A stretch of DNA of 5,557 nucleotides, taken from NCBI GenBank assembly GCA_017629615.1, contig JAGBWT010000179.1:1-5557 (forward strand), given 5' to 3'. The position numbers were made by a program, and so were the translations under genes. Below the pieces are notes generated by a model that worked only from the letters and a program-made list of their open reading frames with translations, was not told the DNA's origin and searched no databases. This document shows, one piece after another, positions 1 to 5,557 of the stretch; within the stretch, counting starts at the first letter, position 1; every line of letters begins with the position of its first letter. The DNA is from Alistipes sp. Its GTDB lineage: Bacteria > Bacteroidota > Bacteroidia > Bacteroidales > Rikenellaceae.

Positions 1-1384
1 CCTCGGGCAGACGACCCTGCCACTCGGCAGGCACAACAAACGGGTGGTGCGACGAGATGGTAAATATCGATGCAAGGAACGGCTCTTTCATCTGCCCAAC
101 CTCGTAGCCCATATAGTCGAAAAATCGGTGGTCCCAGATACCCCAATAGCCATCGAAAGCATCGTCGGAGTAGCGAGCCTTATAGTCCTCCATACTCAAA
201 CACCTCTCAAATCCGGCCGAGACTGCATAGGCATCGAAACCCATCGAGCCTCGCTCCGAGCCACAGAAGAAGGCTGTCGAATAGCCCTCGTCGGCCAACA
301 ATTTCGGCAGAGGCTTCGTGCGACCCAACGCCTCGGGCATCAGCACAAACGACTCGACAAGCGACGGAATCGACGACCACACCGACGGCAATGCCTGTAT
401 CGAGCGCTTGCCGTTGGCGTACATACGGCGGAAGGTCAAACCCTCGCGCATAAGCGAGTCGAGAAACGGAGTATAGCCCTCGCGAACAGGCTCATTGGCA
501 TAGATTTCGCCGCACAGATGGGCCGAATGCTCGGCCGACATACTCTCCATAACAACGACAACCACGTTGCGTGGGCGAAAACGCCTAACCGAATCGGCGC
601 ACTGCGACGGGAAGTGGTATGGCGTATATACGGCAGAGAGCTGGTCGGCCTCGAAATATCGAGGCACATCGACCTGACGATTGCCCGCCGTACGCAATAT
701 ACAGAATGGATTGCTCAACACGATATTGGCCTTATCGCCATCGGTCGCAAACTTCATCGCGTATGGTATGGCCGTAGGTCGTGCCATACGGCTAAATCCG
801 CCACGGATACCTGCAATCGACATCGCAACAGCTCCGCACAACAGCACAAGCGAGACAACATAGTAGTAGACCCCTCGCATCAGTGCCACAGGCTCCGCCT
901 TACGACGATAGCCAACCACCAACAGAGCAATCAATGCCACCCCCGCAACGACAAGATACCAATTTTCGAGTGCAAACTGCAAAACAAGCAGTGGCGAATT
1001 TGAGTTATCGGCAAAGAATATCTCCTCGGCCGTAAATCGCTTTTGCGTATAGCGGAAGTAGACCGCATCGGCCAAATTGACCGCCACGACTATCGCGCCA
1101 ACCACCACATAGTACCAAAACAGCGCATTGCAATACCACTTTCGTTCGCGCAAATGCAGTGGCACAAGCGACGCCACAATCCAGACCCCAAAGGCATAGA
1201 CTATCGAGATAGTATCGAAGCGCAGACCGCCAACAAAGAGCAACGGCAACTCCGACCAACCAATCTCGCCAAAGAGTGATGCGTTGTAGAGCGCAAAAAT
1301 CAGACGGCAAAGCATCAGCACCGCATAGAGCAGCACCACGCGCCACAGCGTAAGCAACGGATAGGTCTTGGCAAAGCGTCTCAT
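1..1384 (-). CDS. LTA synthase/sulfatase-family membrane enzyme (partial, C-terminus off the window)
   Basis: The gene reads from an ATG at 1384 to the left edge without a stop, giving 461 residues and no C-terminus. The N-terminal half is hydrophobic, with about five likely membrane helices (near residues 13-34, 46-73, 87-108, 142-160, 171-193). An alkaline-phosphatase-fold catalytic domain starts near residue 270. Family landmarks are VVVVMES (274-281, metal-binding Glu280), NGKRSIQALPS (324-334, nucleophile position held by Ser328), GSMGFDAY (379-386), WGIWD (414-418) and FTISSHHPF (441-449). The Asp-His metal motif expected further on would lie outside the window. Family knowledge: such proteins (COG1368) sit in the inner membrane and transfer phosphoglycerol or a similar phospho-substituent to envelope polymers in the periplasm. 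The substrate cannot be told here, and lipoteichoic acid itself is not expected in a Gram-negative cell. The start lies 24 bases after the nadC stop, so co-transcription is likely. No Shine-Dalgarno site is visible. Confidence 0.9.
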   Translation of the reverse strand, partial: MRRFAKTYPLLTLWRVVLLYAVLMLCRLIFALYNASLFGEIGWSELPLLFVGGLRFDTISIVYAFGVWIVASLVPLHLRERKWYCNALFWYYVVVGAIVVAVNLADAVYFRYTQKRFTAEEIFFADNSNSPLLVLQFALENWYLVVAGVALIALLVVGYRRKAEPVALMRGVYYYVVSLVLLCGAVAMSIAGIRGGFSRMARPTAIPYAMKFATDGDKANIVLSNPFCILRTAGNRQVDVPRYFEADQLSAVYTPYHFPSQCADSVRRFRPRNVVVVVMESMSAEHSAHLCGEIYANEPVREGYTPFLDSLMREGLTFRRMYANGKRSIQALPSVWSSIPSLVESFVLMPEALGRTKPLPKLLADEGYSTAFFCGSERGSMGFDAYAVSAGFERCLSMEDYKARYSDDAFDGYWGIWDHRFFDYMGYEVGQMKEPFLASIFTISSHHPFVVPAEWQGRLPE

Positions 1385-1408
1385 ATTCTATCGACCGCAG
1401 AGATTGAT

Positions 1409-2260
1409 TTAGCAGGCTTTAAGCGACATATCGAGCGACTTAATCTGGTGGGTAAGCGCACCGACCGAGATATAATCGACACCCGTCAGGGCGTAGTCGC
1501 GTAGCGTTTCGAGCGTAATACCGCCACTCGACTCGGTTTGGCAACGGCCCGCAACCTTACGCACAGCCTCGGCCGTCATCTCGGGCGAGAAGTTGTCGAA
1601 CATAATTCTATCGACACCACCCGCAGCAAATACCTCGTCGATATCCTCCAACGTACGCACCTCGCACTCGATAGGGATATTCTTGCCACGCTCGGCAAGG
1701 TAGGCCTTTGCACCCTCGACAGCCTTGCGAACACCGCCCGCAAAGTCGATATGGTTGTCCTTCAACAAAATCATATCGAAGAGGCCGATACGGTGGTTTT
1801 CGCCACCACCAATCTTCACGGCAATCTTATCGAGAACTCGCATACCGGGTGTTGTCTTACGCGTATCGAGAACCTTCGTGTGAAGGTCTTTGATGCGGTC
1901 GGCATATACTGCCGTCTGGGTTGCAACACCACTCATACGCTGCATAATGTTGAGCAGGATACGCTCGGCCTGCAACAACGACTGCAAACGACCCTCGACA
2001 TAGAAGGCCACATCGCCCGGCTTTACGCGCGTACCATCTTCGATGCGCTGGTCAAGCACCACATTCGCATCGAGACGCTCCAACACGCGACGCGCAACCT
2101 CGATACCTGCAATGATACCCTCCTGCTTGCAGAGCAGACGCATACGGCCACGCTCCTCGGCAGGGATACAGCAGAGCGACGTATGGTCGCCATCGCCCAA
2201 ATCCTCTTTGATTGCCAACTCAATCAGTTCGTCTACATAAGGGATATATTCGGCTTTCAT
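1409..2260 (-). CDS. nadC: Nicotinate-nucleotide pyrophosphorylase, carboxylating (quinolinate phosphoribosyltransferase)
   Basis: This cytoplasmic enzyme converts quinolinate and PRPP to nicotinate mononucleotide, CO2 and pyrophosphate, the entry step from de novo quinolinate into NAD synthesis. The 283-residue length is normal for the family. The N-terminal open-sandwich domain carries the usual EDLGDGDHTS start (19-28). The barrel domain shows ERILLNIMQRMSG (99-111), TRKTTPG (133-139), GGGENHR (151-157), LKDNH (166-170), ECEV (198-201), MFDN (220-223), SGGI (245-248) and ISVGALTH (264-271), covering the PRPP- and quinolinate-binding positions, and nothing key is missing. The ATG at 2260 follows an A-rich stretch ending AAAGTT and fits the usual family N-terminus. 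It lies 38 bases after the lipoprotein stop and 24 before the membrane enzyme. nadA and nadB, which make quinolinate, are not in the window. Orthology is near certain. Confidence 0.97.
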   Translation of the reverse strand: MKAEYIPYVDELIELAIKEDLGDGDHTSLCCIPAEERGRMRLLCKQEGIIAGIEVARRVLERLDANVVLDQRIEDGTRVKPGDVAFYVEGRLQSLLQAERILLNIMQRMSGVATQTAVYADRIKDLHTKVLDTRKTTPGMRVLDKIAVKIGGGENHRIGLFDMILLKDNHIDFAGGVRKAVEGAKAYLAERGKNIPIECEVRTLEDIDEVFAAGGVDRIMFDNFSPEMTAEAVRKVAGRCQTESSGGITLETLRDYALTGVDYISVGALTHQIKSLDMSLKAC

Positions 2261-2298
2261 AACTTTAAGCTTTTAGATTTTTCACTGTATCGACTCCT

Positions 2299-2796
2299 CT
2301 ACTCGGCCTTGTCGCCAAACGAAGCGTGGTAGATAACACCACGGAAATTGACATCGAAGTCAAGGCGCACCGTATTGTCGGTCAAATTACCCTGGAAGTT
2401 GTGCATCGTATAGTCCTCGCGTGGCACACCACCCGACTTTGGCACAACCGAACCCATATTGAATACCCAAGCGTGGTAGAGCGGGTCGTTAGGGTCGTCG
2501 GTAGTCGAGAGCGAGAACTGCACATTCTCGACAAGGAAATCGACATCGGGCATCATCGGCACAAAGCGCACACCCTCGATTGTGATATTCATATAAGGCT
2601 CGGTAATATCGCCCTGATAGATAATCACGCTCGCATTGTCCTCGCTCACATCGCCCGAATCGGTATTGGTCGTAGTCATTACGCCATCGTAACGCTTGGT
2701 CCAAGTGGTGTTTCCCTCCGATTTGTCCATACACGACATGGCCATAACGATTGCAACAAGTGCAACCAACATCTTCAAAATCTTTTTCATTTTCAT
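2299..2796 (-). CDS. Small secreted lipoprotein, possibly calycin-like beta-barrel
   Basis: The preferred ATG at 2796 gives 165 residues starting MKMKKILKML. A second ATG at 2790 would drop two residues, and a TTG at 2823 would add nine lysine- and asparagine-rich residues ahead of the signal and is less likely. The N-terminus is a clear lipoprotein signal: lysines, then LVALVAIVMA, then AMSC, with the cysteine (near residue 22) as the expected lipidation site followed by MDKSEG. The mature part of about 140 residues alternates hydrophobic and polar residues as a beta-rich fold would, with phrases such as MNITIEGVRFVPMMPDVDF. This resembles the calycin-like lipoproteins common in Bacteroidales (Pfam PF13944), but that match is from memory and unconfirmed. 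It lies 34 bases after the receptor stop, so it may be the receptor's surface partner. Its ligand is unknown. Confidence 0.82.
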   Translation of the reverse strand: MKMKKILKMLVALVAIVMAMSCMDKSEGNTTWTKRYDGVMTTTNTDSGDVSEDNASVIIYQGDITEPYMNITIEGVRFVPMMPDVDFLVENVQFSLSTTDDPNDPLYHAWVFNMGSVVPKSGGVPREDYTMHNFQGNLTDNTVRLDFDVNFRGVIYHASFGDKAE

Positions 2797-2830
2797 AACT
2801 TTTTTATTTCTATTATTTTTCAATTTTTGT

Positions 2831-5125
2831 CTAAAATTCCAATGCTACACGCGCCCCAAACGTACAAGGTCGGCCACGTTGTAGGAAGCGGTTACCCATC
2901 GATGCAAAGTAGAATACATCGTAAGGTGTCTGCGTTGCATTGCGCACCCAAGCCGACACAGCCCAACGCCTACCCTCGATGCCGAGCGAGCCACCAAGCA
3001 GTGCGTAGAAGGGTTGCGAGAGGTCGTTGGCCTCGTTCCAATAGATACGGCCTGCACCTGTACAATTAGCCTCGACCACAAATCGCTCGGCCCACGAGAC
3101 CGATAACGGCACCGAATAGGTTGCACCGACCGACAACGTATGCTCGGGTGCATAGGGGATATGGTTACCCGCATAGTCCTCCGTGCCATCAACAAAGCGA
3201 CGGAAGCGCGCGTTCGTATATCCATACGATGCCCAAGCGTGGAGGTTACGATGCAGTTCGGCACGCAACGAAACCTCGGCTCCGAAGCTACGCGTACGAC
3301 CCGCATTGGTCATCATTCGGCCCGTAGTCTGACCCTTCGGGAAGGTGGTGAGTTGCTGGTCGAAGCACTCTATCCAGAACAACGCAACGTCGGCCGTAAA
3401 TCGTGCATCGCGAGTCGAAAAATGGCCTCCCAGCTCAACATTCCAACTCTTCTCGGGGCGGTATGCCGTCAAGGCATCGACATCGATTGTCTGCGAAAGA
3501 CCCATAAACTTCTTCACGCGACGCTGCAACACCTCCGAGAACATCTGCGTATTGAATCCGCCCGCCTTATAGCCCTTCGAGGCTGTCAGATACAGGCGAT
3601 TGCGAGAGTCGATATCGAACTGCACCGACAACTTTGGCAACACCTCGACAAAGGTTTGCGACAACACATCGCTATCGTCGATTTGCATCGACACCTCGAT
3701 TGGGGCCTTCGATGTATCGTCCGGGAAGGCTGTATATTGGCTATCGGCGCTATTGTGGTAGCGCATCGCAACACGCTCGCCATCGACACGAAGACCCAAC
3801 GTAAAGAGCCAACGACCTGCACGCAGAGCCGATTGGTGGTAGAGTGCAAAGCCGAAGGTGCGGGTCGTAAAGTCGCTGCCGAGCAACAGCGAGTCGCCAC
3901 CGTTACCCTCCTTATCGCCCCAACGATACACGCCTTTGTAGCCGGAATATTGGTTTACGTTGGCAAGAATCAGGCGGTCGATACCATCTTCGAGAAACTC
4001 GACCGGAGCCGACATCTTTTGGTCCTTATAGAAGAGAAACGCTCCGCACAACCACTCATAACGCGACTCACGATTGGAGCGCACCACAATATCCTCGGTG
4101 ATGTCGTGCTGACGCTTTTTCTGTTGCAACGTAAAAATCGACAGCGGCAACAGGTCTTGGTCGAGGTGCATATCATCGTTGAGGTATTGGTAGGTCGTTA
4201 TCGACGAGAGCGACACTCGCGGCCAATCGTAACGCACCGTAAGTCCGTCGCTCAACCCCAAACGGCGATATGAGGCCTCGTCGTTATAGCATATCGAGCC
4301 AATAAGGTCGGAAAACTCCTCCTTTGTAGCATCGGCCGCCCCAACATAGGCGTATGGATAACCACCCTGTCGCAGTGTGGTAAACGACAACGTATTGTCG
4401 ATACTCAATGCTCGGCGACGATACTGCCACTTCATTCGCATATCGGCCGTATTCTCCTTGTCGCACAACGAGCCATCGTAACTATTGCGGAAGTAGCCGT
4501 CGTGGTGAGCAAATTGACCTGCAACCGAGAAGCCAAGCCCCTCGGAGAGTTTGTTGTAAACCGAAGCCGCGATGCGATAGGCATTGCGCGAGCCATATTC
4601 GCCACGCAGACGAACGCCCTGATAGCGAAGAGGCGATAGTGTATAGACATTGACTACGCCACACATCGTGTTACGACCATAGAGTGTCGATTGCGGACCT
4701 CGCAGCACCTCGATTCGCTCGATGTCGGGCAGAGCCATATCGTACATATTTTTGTCTGCAATCGGTACATTATCGACATTCATACCCACAACAGGTTGGT
4801 CGATACGCGTACCAAGACCTCGCACATATATCGACGAAGTCATACGCGAGCCATAATCGGGGATAAAGAAGTTGGGGGCTGCCGTCACAATCTCCTTGAC
4901 CGACGTGATACCTTCGCGCTCAATGCGGTCGGCATCGACTATGGTCGAGGCTGCCGCCTCACGCTCTACCGCAACGCCGTGCTTGATAGCCGTAACACAC
5001 ACAGCATCAACCACAACCGTCGTGTCGGCACCCAACAGCACCGGCAAAGATTCGCCCCGCGCCTCAACTCCGAAGCATAAGGCCAAAATCAATGGCAGAA
5101 CCACATATCGCAACGACTTCAACAT
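2831..5125 (-). CDS. TonB-dependent outer-membrane receptor
   Basis: This is a complete 764-residue receptor expected to import a scarce ligand across the outer membrane with TonB energy. A signal peptide covers residues 1 to about 22 (hydrophobic YVVLPLILALCFGV, then VEA). A candidate TonB box lies in TTVVVDAVCVTA (35-46). The plug domain follows to about residue 165, with VRGLGTR (102-108) and the plug-end motif IERIEVLRGPQSTLYGRN (135-152). The rest is a beta-barrel with the typical SKGYKAGGFN (516-525), and the chain ends in phenylalanine (RVALEF) as outer-membrane barrels do. The size, the lack of a carboxypeptidase-like N-domain and the absence of a SusD partner argue against a SusC glycan importer. 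It looks more like siderophore, haem or cofactor receptors, but the ligand cannot be read from sequence. Two cysteines at usually conserved plug and barrel-end spots (155, 754) are mildly unusual. It is the first gene of the putative operon. Confidence 0.95.
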   Translation of the reverse strand: MLKSLRYVVLPLILALCFGVEARGESLPVLLGADTTVVVDAVCVTAIKHGVAVEREAAASTIVDADRIEREGITSVKEIVTAAPNFFIPDYGSRMTSSIYVRGLGTRIDQPVVGMNVDNVPIADKNMYDMALPDIERIEVLRGPQSTLYGRNTMCGVVNVYTLSPLRYQGVRLRGEYGSRNAYRIAASVYNKLSEGLGFSVAGQFAHHDGYFRNSYDGSLCDKENTADMRMKWQYRRRALSIDNTLSFTTLRQGGYPYAYVGAADATKEEFSDLIGSICYNDEASYRRLGLSDGLTVRYDWPRVSLSSITTYQYLNDDMHLDQDLLPLSIFTLQQKKRQHDITEDIVVRSNRESRYEWLCGAFLFYKDQKMSAPVEFLEDGIDRLILANVNQYSGYKGVYRWGDKEGNGGDSLLLGSDFTTRTFGFALYHQSALRAGRWLFTLGLRVDGERVAMRYHNSADSQYTAFPDDTSKAPIEVSMQIDDSDVLSQTFVEVLPKLSVQFDIDSRNRLYLTASKGYKAGGFNTQMFSEVLQRRVKKFMGLSQTIDVDALTAYRPEKSWNVELGGHFSTRDARFTADVALFWIECFDQQLTTFPKGQTTGRMMTNAGRTRSFGAEVSLRAELHRNLHAWASYGYTNARFRRFVDGTEDYAGNHIPYAPEHTLSVGATYSVPLSVSWAERFVVEANCTGAGRIYWNEANDLSQPFYALLGGSLGIEGRRWAVSAWVRNATQTPYDVFYFASMGNRFLQRGRPCTFGARVALEF

Positions 5126-5132
5126 ATCGGGA

Positions 5133-5164
5133 GCAAAGATAGTAAAAAATCCTAATTAACCGAA
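5133..5164 (-). promoter_or_regulatory. Bacteroidetes-type promoter of the receptor operon
   Basis: On the minus strand, TATCTTTGC (5141-5133) matches the Bacteroidetes primary sigma -7 box TAnnTTTG exactly. A TTCG (5164-5161), three of four matches to the -33 TTTG, lies 19 bases upstream across an AT-rich spacer. The receptor ATG begins only eight bases after the -7 box, so transcription would start within a few bases of the start codon and leave almost no leader. No other good -7 box was seen closer to the upstream repeats. Confidence 0.62.
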
Positions 5165-5170
5165 GGTTAA
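5156..5170. promoter_or_regulatory. 15-bp palindrome over the -33 region (operator candidate)
   Basis: TTAACC-GAA-GGTTAA is a perfect six-base inverted repeat with a three-base centre. The candidate -33 element of the receptor promoter falls across its centre, so a bound dimeric regulator would block or contact RNA polymerase. A T-run follows on each strand (plus: AGTTTTTTG; minus: GGATTTTTTAC), so a weak bidirectional terminator is an alternative reading. The short stem with only two GC pairs makes that less convincing. The regulator is unknown. Confidence 0.45.
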
Positions 5171-5210
5171 AGTTTTTTGTTAAGGGCGAGGAGAGGGAGC
5201 AAATGAAAAA

Positions 5211-5242
5211 TTAAAAGTTAAAAATTAAAAATTAAAAATTTT
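5211..5242. repeat. AT-rich heptamer tandem repeat (TTAAAAA)n
   Basis: Four consecutive copies of TTAAAAA (the first ending in G) run from 5211 to 5238 and are followed by TTTT. The tract separates the receptor promoter from the G-tract repeat. Its sharp contrast with the GC-rich block next to it is notable. Copy number could vary by slippage. It could also act as a bendable upstream element, but that is inference. Confidence 0.75.
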
Positions 5243-5245
5243 GGC

Positions 5246-5337
5246 TGGGGAGGCTGGGTTGCGCTGGGTAGAATGGGTTTGCTGGGGTGAATGGGTTTGC
5301 TGGGTAGAATGGGTTGCACTGGGTAGAATGGGTCGCG
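5246..5337 (+). repeat. G-tract tandem repeat, five 18-19 bp units (ten 9-nt half-units)
   Basis: Five direct repeats begin at 5246, 5265, 5283, 5301 and 5320, with consensus TGGGTAGAATGGGTTTGC. Each unit contains two G-tracts. The ten runs of three or four G (from 5247, 5256, 5266, 5275, 5284, 5293, 5302, 5311, 5321, 5330) sit 9 or 10 bases apart. The loops are five to seven bases, so any four consecutive runs meet the usual G-quadruplex pattern on the plus strand. The block is also complementary to the C-tract array just to its right. No function is known to me. Confidence 0.87.
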
Positions 5338-5349
5338 CTGTATTTCAGG

Positions 5350-5394
5350 CTACCCAGACTACCCAATCTACCCAGTCTACCCATTTTACCCCTA
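5350..5394 (+). repeat. C-tract array, inverted copies of the 9-nt half-unit
   Basis: Five consecutive 9-mers (CTACCCAGA, CTACCCAAT, CTACCCAGT, CTACCCATT, TTACCCCTA) carry C-runs spaced exactly nine bases apart. In reverse complement they are GGGTAGNNT, the same half-unit as in the G-tract block. The arrays are therefore inverted relatives separated by a short apex. The apex is itself a small hairpin, GCgCTG-TATTT-CAGGC (5335-5350). The innermost pairing is 5321-5333 against 5352-5364, broken only by a two-base internal loop. Read on the minus strand, the array is a second quadruplex-capable tract. Confidence 0.82.
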
Positions 5395-5422
5395 AAACAA
5401 AAAAGGCCACCCCCAGGTGACC
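5394..5422 (-). terminator. Rho-independent terminator reading leftward
   Basis: On the minus strand, GGTCACC-TGGG-GGTGGCC forms a seven-pair stem (one U-G pair) with a four-base loop, followed directly by TTTTTT and then GTTTTA. On the plus strand the wobble becomes a C-A mismatch and no T-run follows, so the orientation is minus. It would end transcription arriving from beyond the right edge or from the palindromic element, before the receptor promoter. The gene it serves is not visible in the window. Confidence 0.7.
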
Positions 5423-5546
5423 AAAATTGATTTTAGAAGAGGCTTTGCAAGGCTCGGCGGTTTTGGCGGCGATGGGCTGTACTTGGCGTACTGCCCATTG
5501 CTGACAAAAGCGTTAGCGGAAGCAAAGACCTTATAAAATCGATTTT
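5423..5546. repeat. 124-bp imperfect palindrome (MITE-like or structured-RNA element)
   Basis: The two halves are near inverted copies around a five-base loop TTGGC (5483-5487). The outer ends AAAATTGATTTT (5423-5434) and AAAATCGATTTT (5535-5546) are related 12-mers. The outer 25-26 bases of each half agree at about 22 positions. The inner stem 5467-5482 against 5488-5503 has 15 of 16 positions paired, and the whole fold has about 48 pairs, six of them G-T when read on the plus strand. Terminal inverted repeats and small size suggest a MITE-like or foldback element. No target-site duplication is obvious, and an RNA role is equally possible. No supportable gene lies here. The three bases-in-frame YVE-stop at the right edge on the minus strand could be a gene end but are too few to call. 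Confidence 0.75.
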
Positions 5547-5557
5547 TACTCGACGTA

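Noticed and set aside
44..1003. 319-codon plus-strand open frame
   Set aside because: It lies antisense to the LTA-synthase-like gene, which shows clear family motifs. The product is Arg/His-rich without recognisable domains, as expected for a shadow of a gene rich in TCG and CGA-type codons.
1005..1346. 113-codon minus-strand open frame
   Set aside because: It is an out-of-frame shadow inside the membrane half of the LTA-synthase-like gene. The correct frame starts at 1384 and runs off the left edge.
1538..2332. 264-codon plus-strand open frame
   Set aside because: It is antisense to nadC, whose active-site motifs are all intact. It has no start context and no recognisable domain.
2797..2823. 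TTG start for the lipoprotein at 2823
   Set aside because: It would put nine polar residues before the signal peptide. The ATG at 2796 gives a standard lipoprotein signal and leaves the A-rich upstream stretch seen before nadC as well.
3140..4273. 377-codon plus-strand open frame
   Set aside because: It is antisense to the receptor barrel and has the same Arg/His/Ala-rich shadow composition.
2831..5125. SusC-type glycan importer
   Set aside because: It is too short, lacks the carboxypeptidase-like N-terminal domain, and is followed by a 165-residue lipoprotein rather than a SusD.
5246..5394. CRISPR array
   Set aside because: The units are 9 or 18 bases with no unique spacers, and there are no cas genes.
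5246..5394. Invertible promoter between inverted repeats
   Set aside because: Only about 15 bases lie between the arms, there is no promoter in that stretch and no recombinase nearby. A foldback is the simpler reading.
5241..5420. 59-codon plus-strand frame with a WVEWVC-type repeat, possible TTG start
   Set aside because: The frame stays open only because 9- and 18-base repeats keep phase. It lacks an ATG at its start, has no ribosome-binding site, and changes to a Thr/Gln repeat in the inverted array. It is better explained as non-coding repeat DNA.

Overview
The window comes from a member of the Bacteroidota, most likely the order Bacteroidales, possibly a Rikenellaceae/Alistipes-like gut bacterium. 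That placement is inference from gene content and style: a TonB-dependent outer-membrane receptor, a small surface-type lipoprotein, no Shine-Dalgarno sites ahead of the genes, and a promoter with the Bacteroidetes TAnnTTTG -7 box.

All recognisable genes lie on the minus strand and read right to left from one promoter near 5133-5164. They are a 764-residue TonB-dependent receptor (5125-2831), a 165-residue lipoprotein that may be calycin-like (2796-2299), nadC for quinolinate phosphoribosyltransferase (2260-1409), and the first 461 residues of a membrane-anchored LTA-synthase/sulfatase-fold enzyme (1384-1, running off the left edge). The gaps are only 34, 38 and 24 bases and hold no terminator, so this looks like one four-gene transcript. 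The receptor and lipoprotein probably form a surface uptake or binding unit. nadC makes nicotinate mononucleotide in the cytoplasm. The last gene would modify an envelope glycan or lipid. No shared pathway is evident.

The right 430 bases (5126-5557) hold no gene I can support but are full of structure. Left to right they contain the receptor promoter with a 15-bp palindrome over its -33 region, an AT-rich heptamer repeat, ten G-tracts at 9-10 nt spacing, five C-tracts at exactly 9 nt spacing that can fold back on the G-tracts, a minus-strand intrinsic terminator, and a 124-bp imperfect palindrome that can fold almost end to end. The terminator suggests that a minus-strand gene or RNA lies to the right and is insulated from the receptor operon. 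The most interesting unexplained material is the G/C-tract foldback and the 124-bp palindrome.
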